From: an uncultured Flavobacteriaceae bacterium
GTDB lineage: Bacteria; Bacteroidota; Bacteroidia; Flavobacteriales; Flavobacteriaceae
Direction: 5' to 3'
Assembly: GCA_913020075.1 (NCBI GenBank)
Contig: CAJWAE010000005.1
Location: forward strand, 1-49,095
DNA: 49,095 nt
Position 1 is the first letter of the stretch; every line of letters starts with the position of its first letter. Of this stretch, positions 16,008 through 25,419 are shown one piece after another. Both the position numbers and the translations under genes were made by a program. The notes beneath the pieces were generated by a model. That model saw nothing but the letters and a program-made list of their open reading frames with translations. It was not told where the DNA came from and did not search any database.

Positions 16008-17051
16008 TCAATCTAGTGATTTTAACATCATATCAAAGATAGCTGTGTTTTCATAAATACCTTTAAAAAGTTCAGAATTTGGACCGTAACTAAATACAGG
16101 AACTAAGGCAGCTGAATGGCCTTTTGTGCTGAAAGTCCCTTTGACGATTCCCCTTTTTATGCTGCCACCAGAAAGGGTTAAACCACCTGTTTCGTGATCC
16201 GCAGTAACTATAACTAGGGTATTCCCATCGGCTTTAGCAAAATCTAAAACATGCTTAATAGTAGAGTCAAATTCCTTGAATTCAGATATCACCATATCCA
16301 GATCGTTTGAATGTCCACCCCAATCGATTTGAGAACCTTCAATCATCATAAAAAAAGGTTTGTTTAAGGATTCCATTTTTTTAAGGCTTGACTTGGCAAT
16401 GTCATCTAAAGCTGGTTTTCTGCCTTCTAATTTACTGGGTGGTTCATCTTTATAAGTAAAAAAACCAATTTTACTTGAGGTACTATTTTCGATCTCTGAA
16501 AGGCTATTAACGAATTGATACTGATCCATTTCTTCTAATAAATTTCTTTTATCGTCACGCTTATTAAAATGTTTTTTCCCACCCCCAATAAAAAGATCAA
16601 CATCGTGCTCGCTTAATTGAAGAGCAATATCTTGATATTGTCTTCTAGAAGGAACATTTGCATAAAAAGATGCTGGTGTAGCGTGAACGATACTTGAAGT
16701 TGCAATAAGAGCTGAATTATACCCTCTTTGTTCGCAAATTTCTAAAATACTTTGTTGTAAGTTATTTTTTGAATCTATACCTATTACACCATTAAGTGTT
16801 TTAACTCCTGAAGCCATAGCAGTTCCACTTGCAGCAGAATCTGTGACCAATCTGTCAAAGGCATATGTTTTGGATAATCCTATGTATTCAAACGATTTAA
16901 GAGCTGTAGTATTATTATTAGCATATATGCCCGAACTGATTTGGGTAAGACCCATTCCGTCTCCAATCATAAGAATAATATTAGGAGCATTATCTTGACA
17001 GAAGTTTTGATTCAGTGATAAGACAAAAAGTAAAGTGACTAAAAAGCGCAT
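16008..17051 (-). CDS. Alkaline phosphatase
   Basis: A 347-residue secreted PhoA-type phosphatase. The signal peptide covers about residues 1-18. MIGDGMGLTQ holds the metal-binding Asp, and VTDSAASGTAMASG holds the nucleophilic Ser. EGSQIDWGGHSND and TADHETGG supply further zinc ligands. It releases phosphate from organic esters outside the cytoplasm. It is shorter than E. coli PhoA, as in many marine flavobacteria. A -7 box precedes it. Confidence 0.93.
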   Translation of the reverse strand: MRFLVTLLFVLSLNQNFCQDNAPNIILMIGDGMGLTQISSGIYANNNTTALKSFEYIGLSKTYAFDRLVTDSAASGTAMASGVKTLNGVIGIDSKNNLQQSILEICEQRGYNSALIATSSIVHATPASFYANVPSRRQYQDIALQLSEHDVDLFIGGGKKHFNKRDDKRNLLEEMDQYQFVNSLSEIENSTSSKIGFFTYKDEPPSKLEGRKPALDDIAKSSLKKMESLNKPFFMMIEGSQIDWGGHSNDLDMVISEFKEFDSTIKHVLDFAKADGNTLVIVTADHETGGLTLSGGSIKRGIVKGTFSTKGHSAALVPVFSYGPNSELFKGIYENTAIFDMMLKSLD

Positions 17052-17074
17052 GAAATTTAGATAAAAATTAATAT

Positions 17075-17082
17075 CAAATATA
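17075..17082 (-). promoter_or_regulatory. -7 box for alkaline phosphatase
   Basis: The minus strand reads TATATTTG (TAnnTTTG), 23 nt before the ATG. Confidence 0.5.
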
Positions 17083-17151
17083 CAATTACTATTTTCCCAA
17101 ATGACATTGATAAATTATTTTTGATATTTTTATAGCTCAGCTTCAAATGAT

Positions 17152-17159
17152 TATCTTTG
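17152..17159 (+). promoter_or_regulatory. -7 box for the Stealth gene
   Basis: TATCTTTG (TAnnTTTG), 19 nt before the TTG start of the Stealth-family gene; it supports that unusual start codon. Confidence 0.5.
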
Positions 17160-17178
17160 AGTTTTTCAAATAAAATAC

Positions 17179-18186
17179 TTGAAAACACTTACAAAAAATT
17201 CTATTGATGTTGTTATAGCTTGGGTGGACGGGGAAGATCCCATTCATCAAAAAAAACGATTAAATTTTTTAAGCAAAAGCGAGTCAGAAAATTTACCTGG
17301 CGCAGATGAAACCCGATTTCATTCTTTGAATGAAGTAAAGTATTGTGTATTATCTATTTTAAAATTTGCACCTTTTGTTCGAAATATATTTATTGTTACA
17401 GACAAACAAGTCCCTGACTTTAAAAATGCAGTTAAATCCTTTTTCCCAGAAAGATTAAAGGATATTCGAATTGTAGATCATACTGAAATTTTTGAGGGCT
17501 ACGAATCTTTTTTACCTACATTTAATAGTATATGTATAAGTAATATGCTTTGGCGAATTAAGGGTCTGTCTAGGAATTTTGTCTATTTTAATGATGATAT
17601 TTTTTTGATTCGTCCAGTTAATCCAAATGATTGGTTTAGAAATAATCGACCTGTTTTAAGAGGAAAATGGTTTTTTCCTCCATATGAACGTTTGATTTTT
17701 GATTCCATAAAACATTTTTTTCTAGGAATTATAAAAACAAAAAACAATATCGAATTACCTGCATCATTTCAAGTAAACCAATGGACAGCTGCAGCATTAC
17801 TTAGATTTAAATTTAGGTATTTTAAATCTGGACACACACCTTTAGCTATGGATAAAATTCAATTAGAAACTTTTTTTAATTCCAATCCTGAAATACTAAA
17901 AAATAATATTTCTCATCGTTTTCGTAATTATCATCAGTTTAATACAGTTTCCTTAGCTAATCATTTAGAAATAAAAAGTGGTAATACTAATTTTGCTTCA
18001 AGCCAAGCGGTATATATGCAGCCTCACAATCGTGGAAAAAATTATGTAGATAAAAAGTTTAATTTGTGTAAAGAAAATTTATCTAATCTTTTTTTATGTG
18101 TCCAAAGTTTAGATCAAGCCAATAGCAGTGATCAGAAAAAAGTCATTAATCAAATGGAGTTTATTTTAAATATTACGAATGAGTAG
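17179..18186 (+). CDS. Stealth-family polysaccharide phosphotransferase
   Basis: A 335-residue protein. IDVVIAWVDG (residues 9-18) is Stealth conserved region 1. DETRFHSLNEVKYCVLSI through FVRNIFIVTD, and YFNDDIFLIRPV, make up region 2. Stealth proteins transfer hexose-1-phosphate groups to build capsule or exopolysaccharide. The start is TTG: region 1 begins only eight residues in, no ATG precedes it, and a -7 box lies 19 nt upstream. It overlaps the next gene by 8 nt, and a sugar aminotransferase follows, so this is a small surface-glycan group. Confidence 0.88.
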   Translation: MKTLTKNSIDVVIAWVDGEDPIHQKKRLNFLSKSESENLPGADETRFHSLNEVKYCVLSILKFAPFVRNIFIVTDKQVPDFKNAVKSFFPERLKDIRIVDHTEIFEGYESFLPTFNSICISNMLWRIKGLSRNFVYFNDDIFLIRPVNPNDWFRNNRPVLRGKWFFPPYERLIFDSIKHFFLGIIKTKNNIELPASFQVNQWTAAALLRFKFRYFKSGHTPLAMDKIQLETFFNSNPEILKNNISHRFRNYHQFNTVSLANHLEIKSGNTNFASSQAVYMQPHNRGKNYVDKKFNLCKENLSNLFLCVQSLDQANSSDQKKVINQMEFILNITNE

Positions 18187-19021
18187 TAAAGGTCAAATCG
18201 CAGTAATTTCTATGGTTCGCAATGACACTTTTTTTGCTGACAAATGGATTTCTTATTATGGTTCCCAATTTGGATATAAAAACCTGTATTTATTTGTGGA
18301 TGGTTTGGATCAGACTTTACCTCAACAAGCCAAAAAAATAAATTGTAGTCAAATACCTCACAAAAAACTAAAACGAGCTCAGGGCGATCGTTTTCGTGCG
18401 CGTATGATTTCAAGCTTTGCTAAAACTTTGTTTGAAAACCATAAAGTTGTTTTAGCGATGGATATCGATGAATTTTTGATTTTGGACCCTAAATCTGATT
18501 TTTCTTTGAGTGATTATTTATTAAAAGATTTTAAGACTGATTCCCTTTCTGCCTTGGGAGTCGATGTTGGTCAACACCCTGAATTAGAAAATAGTATTGA
18601 TTTGGATAAACCTTTTTTATCTCAACGTTCCTTTGCTCAAGTTTCGGACCGTTATACTAAACCAGTGATAGCTTTTAAGCCGATCACATGGGGCTCTGGA
18701 TTTCATAGAGTTAAGGGGAAAAACTATTTGATTGATCCTCAATTATTTCTATTTCATTTTGGACTTATTGATTTAACTACTGTTTTAGAAAAGAAAAAAA
18801 ATGAGGATGTATTTAAGTCTGGCTGGAAAGGTCATATAGACAGACGATTGCAATTATATGGTGCATTACAAAAAGAATTCCCCCAAGCAGGTGATGAGTT
18901 TTTTGAAATAGCAAGAAAAAAACTAAACACAAAAAGGAAATGGTATGCTCCAAATAAACCTGCTTCATTAAAAGGTAATACTATTATTAAAATTCCAAAG
19001 CGGTTTTATTCGTTAGTTTAA
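18179..19021 (+). CDS. Glycosyltransferase family 2-like protein
   Basis: A 280-residue protein with MVRNDTFFADKWISYYGSQFG at the N-terminus and the DxD-type motif AMDIDEFLIL near residue 95, as in Glyco_tranf_2_4 proteins. No membrane helix is seen, so it is cytoplasmic and probably adds a sugar to the same glycan as the Stealth protein. It overlaps that gene by 8 nt in another frame. Confidence 0.8.
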   Translation: MSSKGQIAVISMVRNDTFFADKWISYYGSQFGYKNLYLFVDGLDQTLPQQAKKINCSQIPHKKLKRAQGDRFRARMISSFAKTLFENHKVVLAMDIDEFLILDPKSDFSLSDYLLKDFKTDSLSALGVDVGQHPELENSIDLDKPFLSQRSFAQVSDRYTKPVIAFKPITWGSGFHRVKGKNYLIDPQLFLFHFGLIDLTTVLEKKKNEDVFKSGWKGHIDRRLQLYGALQKEFPQAGDEFFEIARKKLNTKRKWYAPNKPASLKGNTIIKIPKRFYSLV

Positions 19022-19032
19022 AATACCATTCT

Positions 19033-19040
19033 TAACTTTG
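19033..19040 (+). promoter_or_regulatory. -7 box for the DegT aminotransferase
   Basis: TAACTTTG (TAnnTTTG), 20 nt before the ATG. The aminotransferase may therefore be transcribed separately from the two genes before it. Confidence 0.45.
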
Positions 19041-19060
19041 TTATAACCCAAACATATTAG

Positions 19061-20194
19061 ATGAAAAAAATTCAAATGGTTGATCTGAAGGGGCAACTAG
19101 AATTTATTAAAAGCGAAGTAGATCAGGCAATGCAGGAGGTAATGGATGACACATCATTCGTTAATGGACCAATGGTCAAAACCTTTCAGTCTGATTTAGA
19201 AAATTATTTAGGAGTAAAACATGTCATACCTTGTGGCAATGGAACCGATGCTCTTCAAGTCGCCTTAATGAGTCTCAACTTGCAGCCAGGAGATGAAGTT
19301 ATCACTGCTGATTTCACCTTTGCAGCTACAGTTGAAGTGATTTCACTTTTAAGACTTAAGCCTGTTTTGGTAGATGTAGATTCTAAAACATTTAATATAG
19401 ATCCAGTAGCTATAGAAAAGGCTATTACTTCAAAAACTAAAGTAATAATACCTGTTCATTTATTTGGACAATGTGCTTCAATGGATACTATCTTGACTTT
19501 AGCAAAGAAGTATAATTTATTTGTTGTAGAAGATAATGCTCAAGGAATTGGAGCAACCTATACTCACTCTGATGGGAGTTGTTCAAAAACGGGGTCTTTA
19601 GGTCATATCTCTGCAACCTCTTTTTTCCCTTCAAAAAATTTAGGAGCTTTTGGAGATGGAGGTGCTATTTTTACTAATGATGATGAGCTTGCGCATAGTA
19701 TACGCGGTATCGTAAATCATGGTATGTACAAACGCTATTATCATGACGTAGTTGGGGTTAATTCAAGATTAGACTCAATTCAAGCAGCGGTATTAAAAGT
19801 TAAGTTGAAATATTTAGACTTTTATAATGAACGAAGAAAAGAGTCTGCAGTTCGTTATTCAGCTTTATTTTATAATCATCCAAACATTATAACTCCCCAT
19901 CGAGACGCAAGCTGTAATTCACATGTTTTTCATCAATATACATTGCGTATTATTGATAAGGATCGAGACGCTTTAGTTCAACATCTTAATGTAAATGAAA
20001 TTCCATGTGGAGTATATTATCCAGTACCTTTGCATGCTCAAAAGGCCTATAAAGATCCTGATGTAATTGAAGAGAATTTCAAAGTGACTAATCAATTGGT
20101 GAAAGAGGTTATTTCACTGCCTATGCATTCTGAACTTAAATTGGATCAAATTGATTTTATAGCAGAAAAACTACTAGAGTTTTTGAGTAAATAA
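19061..20194 (+). CDS. DegT/DnrJ/EryC1/StrS-family sugar aminotransferase
   Basis: A 377-residue PLP enzyme. SFFPSKNLGAFGDGGA (about residue 190) holds the Schiff-base Lys, and VEDNAQGIGA holds the cofactor Asp. GNGTDALQVAL is the phosphate-binding segment. The family converts keto-sugar nucleotides to amino sugars for surface polysaccharides. Close relatives act on UDP-linked keto sugars, but the exact substrate cannot be read here. It follows the Stealth and glycosyltransferase genes. Confidence 0.9.
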   Translation: MKKIQMVDLKGQLEFIKSEVDQAMQEVMDDTSFVNGPMVKTFQSDLENYLGVKHVIPCGNGTDALQVALMSLNLQPGDEVITADFTFAATVEVISLLRLKPVLVDVDSKTFNIDPVAIEKAITSKTKVIIPVHLFGQCASMDTILTLAKKYNLFVVEDNAQGIGATYTHSDGSCSKTGSLGHISATSFFPSKNLGAFGDGGAIFTNDDELAHSIRGIVNHGMYKRYYHDVVGVNSRLDSIQAAVLKVKLKYLDFYNERRKESAVRYSALFYNHPNIITPHRDASCNSHVFHQYTLRIIDKDRDALVQHLNVNEIPCGVYYPVPLHAQKAYKDPDVIEENFKVTNQLVKEVISLPMHSELKLDQIDFIAEKLLEFLSK

Positions 20195-20199
20195 GAACG

Positions 20200-21081
20200 T
20201 TAAAGAGTTCCGGAGAAGATCTCTGTATTTCGATTGATTTTTTTGATCAAACCTTGAAGTACTTTTCCCGGTCCAACTTCAGTAAAGCTCGTCGCTCCGT
20301 CAGCTATCATCTTTATTATACTTTGGTTCCATCGGACAGGAGCTGTCAGTTGGTCAACTAAATTCATTTTTAAAAGATCAACATCTAAAGTTTCTTTAGA
20401 AGTAACATTCTGATAAACAGGACAGCTTGGACTTTTAAAACCGGTATTTTCAATTGCCTTTGCTAACTCTTTTTTTGCGGGTTCCATTAGGGGTGAGTGG
20501 AAGGCACCTCCAACAGGAAGGATTAGTGTTCTTTTTGCACCAGCCTCAGATAAAGCCTTACAAGCATTTTCTACCGCTTTTTGTTGTCCAGAAATAACTA
20601 TCTGACCTGGACAATTGAAATTTGCTGCAATTACAGTTCCGTGTGTAGCTTCACAAATAGATGTTACTTGAAAATCTTCTAATCCTAAAATAGCAGCCAT
20701 AGCCCCAGGGCTTTTATCGCAAGCGGCCTTCATTGCTAAAGCGCGTTTATGAACGAGAAGAAGTCCGTCTTCAAAAGCAAGAGCACCACTAGCAACCAGT
20801 GCTGAAAATTCACCTAAAGAATGGCCAGCAACCATTTTTGGACGAAATCGACTTCCCATGGTCTCACTTAAAATAGTAGAGTGTAAAAAAATCGCAGGCT
20901 GGGTTACTTGTGTTTCTTTCAAAGCTTCTGAATCATCACCAAACATAATTTCAGTGATATTGAACCCTAATATTTCATTAGCCTGATCAAAGCGCTTTTT
21001 GGCAATAGTTTGAGACTCGTAAAGATCTTTTCCCATTCCAGGAAATTGAGCTCCTTGTCCAGGAAATACAAAAGCTTTCAT
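20200..21081 (-). CDS. fabD: Malonyl CoA-acyl carrier protein transacylase
   Basis: A 293-residue enzyme that loads malonyl groups onto ACP for fatty acid synthesis. FPGQGAQ (residues 6-12), the nucleophile motif GHSLGE (Ser about 88) and the catalytic His in GGAFHSPLM (about 196) are present. It lies 5 nt downstream of folA and is probably co-transcribed with it. It converges with the DegT gene. Confidence 0.96.
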   Translation of the reverse strand: MKAFVFPGQGAQFPGMGKDLYESQTIAKKRFDQANEILGFNITEIMFGDDSEALKETQVTQPAIFLHSTILSETMGSRFRPKMVAGHSLGEFSALVASGALAFEDGLLLVHKRALAMKAACDKSPGAMAAILGLEDFQVTSICEATHGTVIAANFNCPGQIVISGQQKAVENACKALSEAGAKRTLILPVGGAFHSPLMEPAKKELAKAIENTGFKSPSCPVYQNVTSKETLDVDLLKMNLVDQLTAPVRWNQSIIKMIADGATSFTEVGPGKVLQGLIKKINRNTEIFSGTL

Positions 21082-21086
21082 TAATA

Positions 21087-21590
21087 TTATCTTTTATATG
21101 TTAAATATGAATATTTATAAGGCTGCTCAATTGTAGATAGTTTTTTTTCTTCAAATATTAACTTCCATTCTCTTGTGTCTATTTCTGGAAAAAAAGCATC
21201 AGCTTCAAATGAATGATGAACTCGAGTGAGTTCAATTTTATTAGCCCTTTTTATGAAGAGCTTGTATATTTCACCACCACCAATAACAAAAGGCTGAGAG
21301 TCTTCGCCTGTTAGCTCAAGAGCTTCTTCAAGTGAATTAGCTACCCAAGCGTCAATTGCTTTGTAGTTTTTGTTCCTAGTTAAAATAATATTCTTACGTT
21401 TAGGTAAAGCTTTAGGCATTGACTCGAAGGTTTTTCTGCCCATTATAATTGCATGTCCTTGAGTTAAATTTTTAAACCGTTTGAGATCTTCAGAAATATG
21501 CCAGATTAGTTGATTGTCTTTACCAAGTGCATTATTTTCTGATGCTGCAGCAATCAAAGTGATTTCTTTTGAAGAATGTGATTCATTCAT
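21087..21590 (-). CDS. folA: Dihydrofolate reductase
   Basis: A 167-residue DHFR that regenerates tetrahydrofolate. Motifs: NALGKDNQLIWHISEDLKRF (active site with the acidic residue), IIMGRKTFESMP, and VIGGGEIYKLF for NADPH. The thymidylate synthase that consumes reduced folate lies 1 kb away on the same strand, separated by an oppositely oriented aminotransferase gene. Confidence 0.97.
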   Translation of the reverse strand: MNESHSSKEITLIAAASENNALGKDNQLIWHISEDLKRFKNLTQGHAIIMGRKTFESMPKALPKRKNIILTRNKNYKAIDAWVANSLEEALELTGEDSQPFVIGGGEIYKLFIKRANKIELTRVHHSFEADAFFPEIDTREWKLIFEEKKLSTIEQPYKYSYLTYKR

Positions 21591-21603
21591 CTATTGAAAA
21601 GAT

Positions 21604-21611
21604 TAAATTTG
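21604..21611 (+). promoter_or_regulatory. -7 box for the class V aminotransferase
   Basis: TAAATTTG (TAnnTTTG), 28 nt before the ATG at 21640, three bases from the opposing folA -7 box. Confidence 0.45.
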
Positions 21612-21614
21612 GCA

Positions 21615-21622
21615 CAAAAATA
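21615..21622 (-). promoter_or_regulatory. -7 box for folA-fabD
   Basis: The minus strand reads TATTTTTG (TAnnTTTG), 24 nt before the folA ATG. It is interleaved with the opposing promoter. Confidence 0.5.
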
Positions 21623-21639
21623 CACTTTCTTCTTGACCA

Positions 21640-22674
21640 ATGAATTTTGATTCCTTCCCTTTATTAACAAACTCTACATATCTAAATACTGCCTATGTTG
21701 GTCTTATGTCAGAAAAATTAGCTGCTTTTAGGAGGGGGCAAGATCAAGAACATGTTTCTAATGGTGGAAAATACAAGTTAAAAGCAGATGAAAATCTTGA
21801 GGAAACCCATCAGCTTTTGGGACAATTTTTCGGTTCAGATAAAAAACTAAGTTTTGTAGTGCCAAATTTTTCTTTTGGAGTTCGCCAAGCGATATCATTT
21901 CTACCAAAAAACTTAAAAATTTTGCTTTTAGAGGACGATTATCCCTCGCTTTTAGATGCTTTTAAGGAATATGATTTTGATATTCTTTTAGCAAAACAAG
22001 ATCATAATATTGAAGATGTCATTGAGTTTATGTTAGCCTCTAATAAAATTGATGTTTTAGCATTGAGTGTTGTTCAGTATACTACTGGCTTATTGATTGA
22101 TTTGAAATTTTTAAAACAACTTAAAGTTAAGTATCCTCATTTGATAATCATTGGTGACGGTACTCAGTTTTTGGGAGCTCACACTTTTGATTTTAAAAAA
22201 TCCCCCTTTGATGTCATTGCGACTAGTGGATATAAATGGCTTTTAGCAGGTTTTGGCAATGGTGTTTTAATTGTATCTGAAGAGTATTTAAAAATTTCTC
22301 AAATAGAATCAACTACTTTGTTTAATCAAATTTTCAATGGACACTTCAATATTTTGTCAACTGCAAGTTTGAATTTTGCTCTCAAGGAATTAATAAGACA
22401 AGACTTCCATAAATTAATGCATAAAAAAAAACAATTAGCTCTAATTGCTAAGCTAGAACTAACTTCATTGAATTATATATCTCCTTGGGTTTCTCAGCGT
22501 CCAAGTCATAGTAGTATTTTTAGTTTAAAAGGAGATAAGAAACTATATACTCATTTAACTAAGTATAAAATAGAATGTGTTCAAAGAGGAGAAGGAATTA
22601 GAGTTTCATTTCACTATTATAATAGTCTGAATGATTTAGCTAATTTGATAAAAGCCTTAGAGACATTTAAATAG
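21640..22674 (+). CDS. Class V aminotransferase-like PLP protein
   Basis: A 344-residue protein of the aminotransferase class V / cysteine desulfurase-like group. [11 protein letters not shown] is the usual N-terminal segment, [12 protein letters not shown] holds the cofactor Asp, and [15 protein letters not shown] holds the Schiff-base Lys. The C-terminal domain is short, and no desulfurase Cys loop stands out. The substrate is unknown. It is inserted between folA and thyA, on the opposite strand from both. Confidence 0.8.
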   Translation: MNFDSFPLLTNSTYLNTAYVGLMSEKLAAFRRGQDQEHVSNGGKYKLKADENLEETHQLLGQFFGSDKKLSFVVPNFSFGVRQAISFLPKNLKILLLEDDYPSLLDAFKEYDFDILLAKQDHNIEDVIEFMLASNKIDVLALSVVQYTTGLLIDLKFLKQLKVKYPHLIIIGDGTQFLGAHTFDFKKSPFDVIATSGYKWLLAGFGNGVLIVSEEYLKISQIESTTLFNQIFNGHFNILSTASLNFALKELIRQDFHKLMHKKKQLALIAKLELTSLNYISPWVSQRPSHSSIFSLKGDKKLYTHLTKYKIECVQRGEGIRVSFHYYNSLNDLANLIKALETFK

Positions 22675-23491
22675 CAACTTTTCCTTTAATTAAGGGAAAA
22701 GGGTCGTAATCTATAAGTTCAAAATCTTTATAAGTAAAATCAAAGATGTTTTCAACATCTAGATTTAACCGCATTTCAGGAAGTGGTTTAGGAGCTCTTA
22801 ATAGCTGTTCTTTAACTTGATCTAAATGATTGGAATAAATATGAACGTCTCCGAATGTATGGATAAAATCACCAACCTTGAAACCACATACTTGCGCAAC
22901 CATTTGAGTTAATAAAGCATATGATGCAATGTTAAAAGGAACACCTAAAAAAACATCAGCACTTCTTTGATAAAGCTGACAAGAAAGTTTACCATTAGCA
23001 ACATAAAATTGAAAAAAAGCATGACAAGGGGGTAGTGCTACTTTGTTATTAGCAACATTTTCAGAGAAAGATGTGTTAGATTCTGGCAAAACACTCGGGT
23101 TCCATGCGGTAACCAACATTCTTCGACTATCTGGATTAGTTTTAAGAGTATTAATTACTTCTTGAATTTGATCAATCCCTTCGCTATTCCAATTCCTCCA
23201 TTGATGTCCATAAACAGGTCCTAGATTTCCATTTTTATCAGCCCACTCGTTCCAGATACGAATACCGTTTTCCTGAAGATAAGCGATGTTTGTTGTTCCT
23301 TTTAAAAACCACAACAATTCGTGAATTACTGACTTAACATGAATTTTTTTAGTAGTTACCAATGGAAATCCCTTAGATAAATTAAAGCGCATTTGATATC
23401 CAAAAACACTTTTTGTACCAGTACCTGTCCTGTCTTTTTTCTCAATCCCCGATGTGCTTATGTGTTGCACTAAATCTAAATATTGTTTCAC
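22667..23491 (-). CDS. thyA: Thymidylate synthase
   Basis: A 274-residue ThyA that makes dTMP from dUMP with methylene-tetrahydrofolate. The catalytic Cys is Cys156 in [12 protein letters not shown], and [18 protein letters not shown] is the dUMP-binding segment. About ten residues ([14 protein letters not shown] region) are inserted before the catalytic loop relative to E. coli, a form common in Bacteroidota. Its end overlaps the convergent aminotransferase gene by 8 nt. Confidence 0.97.
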   Translation of the reverse strand: MKQYLDLVQHISTSGIEKKDRTGTGTKSVFGYQMRFNLSKGFPLVTTKKIHVKSVIHELLWFLKGTTNIAYLQENGIRIWNEWADKNGNLGPVYGHQWRNWNSEGIDQIQEVINTLKTNPDSRRMLVTAWNPSVLPESNTSFSENVANNKVALPPCHAFFQFYVANGKLSCQLYQRSADVFLGVPFNIASYALLTQMVAQVCGFKVGDFIHTFGDVHIYSNHLDQVKEQLLRAPKPLPEMRLNLDVENIFDFTYKDFELIDYDPFPLIKGKVAI

Positions 23492-23505
23492 TAATAGTGT
23501 TTTTT

Positions 23506-23513
23506 CAAAAATA
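23506..23513 (-). promoter_or_regulatory. -7 box for thyA
   Basis: The minus strand reads TATTTTTG (TAnnTTTG), 14 nt before the ATG. Confidence 0.45.
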
Positions 23514-23580
23514 GATTCATTTCAATGATTTATAAACTTTTGAATAAAAAGATTATAAAAAAAAATAAACAATTTTAATT

Positions 23581-24195
23581 TTAACTTTTACGCTTGGAAA
23601 TTTCATCGCGAATTTGAGCTGCTTTTTCATAATTCTCATTAGCTAACAAAGCACTTAGAAGATTTTTTAGTTTTGAAACAGAGAGTTTTTCTAAATCTTC
23701 TAATTTTACATTAGTTTTGGTTTTTTCAGTGACATAATCTTGAATCCAATTATCTACAGGTGATTTTTTTTCATTTGACGATACTGCTGGAGTAAAACCA
23801 GCTTTTTTTAAAATAGAATCGTAGATAAATATTGGCGCCTGATATCGGAGAGCTAAAGCTATAGCATCAGAAGTTCGTGAATCAATTATTTCTTCAATTT
23901 TATCTCTTTCACAAATCAAACTGGAATAGAATACTCCATCAACAAGTTTATGAACGATGACTTGCTTGACATTTATGTCAAAACGATCTGCCAAACTTTT
24001 AAATAAATCATGAGTTAAGGGACGGCTTGGTTTAATTTCTTGCTCTAAAGCTATAGCGATAGATTGTGCTTCGAAACCTCCAATAATAATAGGCAGTTTT
24101 CTGTTTCCCTTTTCTTCATTAAGAATTAGCGCATAAGCACCGGTCTGAGTTTCGCTATGCGAAATTCCCTTAACCGTCATTTGAATTAATTTCAT
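23581..24195 (-). CDS. Bifunctional nuclease-family protein with UVR motif
   Basis: About 204 residues from the ATG at 24195; the ORF track begins two codons earlier at a GTG. Residues 1-140 form the BFN/DUF151 domain (LPIIIGGFEAQSIAIALE, SRTSDAIALALRYQAPIF). The last 35 residues (LLSALLANENYEKAAQIRDEI) are a UvrB/UvrC-type motif. BFN proteins have reported nuclease activity, but the role in Bacteroidota is open. It is a single gene, divergent from pdhB. Confidence 0.9.
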   Translation of the reverse strand: MKLIQMTVKGISHSETQTGAYALILNEEKGNRKLPIIIGGFEAQSIAIALEQEIKPSRPLTHDLFKSLADRFDINVKQVIVHKLVDGVFYSSLICERDKIEEIIDSRTSDAIALALRYQAPIFIYDSILKKAGFTPAVSSNEKKSPVDNWIQDYVTEKTKTNVKLEDLEKLSVSKLKNLLSALLANENYEKAAQIRDEISKRKS

Positions 24196-24307
24196 ATTCA
24201 CTTTAAATTAATAAAAGTAACTTAATTTATTACCTAAAATAAGGTCTGTTTTCTGTTAACGTAAATTTTCCTTTATTATTGAGTTAACTTAATAGATAAT
24301 TATTGAT

Positions 24308-24315
24308 TAAATTTG
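24308..24315 (+). promoter_or_regulatory. -7 box for pdhB
   Basis: TAAATTTG (TAnnTTTG), 20 nt before the ATG at 24336. It lies inside the extra codons of the ORF-track entry, which argues for the shorter start. Confidence 0.5.
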
Positions 24316-24335
24316 CCTCTCAAAGAAACATCTTA

Positions 24336-25313
24336 ATGAAAACCATACAATTTAGACAAGCAATAGCTGAAGCAATGACAGAGGAGATGCGACGTGATAA
24401 ATCCATATATTTAATGGGAGAAGAGGTTGCGGAATATAATGGGGCCTATAAGGCTTCCAAAGGGATGCTCGACGAATTTGGTGCAAAACGCGTGATAGAT
24501 ACACCTATTTCTGAAGCTGGATTTTCAGGAATTGGAGTAGGGTCTACAATGACTGGAAATCGTCCGATAATTGAATACATGACCTTTAACTTTGCATTAG
24601 TAGGCATTGATCAGATTATTAATAATGCTGCAAAAATTAGACAAATGTCTGGAGGTCAATTTCCTTGTCCAATTGTTTTTAGGGGACCCACTGGATCTGC
24701 CGGTCAGCTTGCCGCTACACATTCGCAGGCTTTTGAAAGTTGGTATGCAAACTGCCCTGGTTTGAAGGTTATTGTCCCTTCAAATCCCTATGATGCAAAA
24801 GGTTTACTAAAGTCGGCAATTCGGGATGATGATCCTGTTATTTTTATGGAATCTGAACAAATGTATGGAGATAAAGGGGAGGTTCCTGAGGGAGAATATA
24901 CACTGCCAATAGGAGTTGCAGAAATTAAAAGACCTGGAAAAGACGTAACGCTGGTTTCTTTCGGTAAAATTTTAAAAGAAGCAATAATAGCTGCTGAAGA
25001 ATTATCCAAAGAAGGAATTGATTGTGAGGTTATTGATCTGAGAACCATAAGACCATTAGACTATCAAACCATATTTGAATCAGTGAAAAAGACAAATAGA
25101 CTAGTGATTCTTGAAGAATCTTGGCCTTTTGGGAATATTTCAACTGAAATAACTTATCAAGTGCAGAATGAAATTTTTGATTATTTAGACGCCCCAATAG
25201 AAAGAATAAATACAGCAGATACACCAGCTCCATATTCGCCTGTTCTCTTAAAAGAATGGTTACCAAATTCTCAAGATGTAATTAAGTCTGTGAAGCGTGT
25301 AATGTATCATTAA
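24336..25313 (+). CDS. pdhB: Pyruvate dehydrogenase E1 component, beta subunit
   Basis: A 325-residue E1-beta protein that, with E1-alpha, decarboxylates pyruvate using thiamine diphosphate. GEEVAEYNGAYK, RVIDTPISEAGFSGIG with the ThDP-activating Glu, and FRGPTGSAGQLAATHSQ are typical. I start at the ATG at 24336 because the ORF-track TTG lies inside the predicted promoter. The E1-alpha and E2 genes are not in this window, so the subunit genes are split in this genome. Its complex depends on lipoate from LipA (2.7 kb). Confidence 0.94.
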   Translation: MKTIQFRQAIAEAMTEEMRRDKSIYLMGEEVAEYNGAYKASKGMLDEFGAKRVIDTPISEAGFSGIGVGSTMTGNRPIIEYMTFNFALVGIDQIINNAAKIRQMSGGQFPCPIVFRGPTGSAGQLAATHSQAFESWYANCPGLKVIVPSNPYDAKGLLKSAIRDDDPVIFMESEQMYGDKGEVPEGEYTLPIGVAEIKRPGKDVTLVSFGKILKEAIIAAEELSKEGIDCEVIDLRTIRPLDYQTIFESVKKTNRLVILEESWPFGNISTEITYQVQNEIFDYLDAPIERINTADTPAPYSPVLLKEWLPNSQDVIKSVKRVMYH

Positions 25314-25362
25314 TAAATTTTCAAGAAGAATTAATCATAATTCACCAACCTTATAAATAGGT

Positions 25363-25392
25363 TTTGAATTCTAGTTTGTTTTACTACTTTTA
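25363..25392 (+). promoter_or_regulatory. Probable hppA promoter
   Basis: TTTG (25363-25366), 18 nt, then TACTTTTA (25385-25392), one base off the TAnnTTTG consensus. It ends 27 nt before the hppA ATG. Confidence 0.4.
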
Positions 25393-25419
25393 CGATCATT
25401 AAAAAAATTAAATTTAAAC

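Noticed and set aside
23000-23100. Insertion before the ThyA catalytic loop as a novel domain
   Set aside because: About ten residues only, and I recall the same insertion in many Bacteroidota ThyA proteins.
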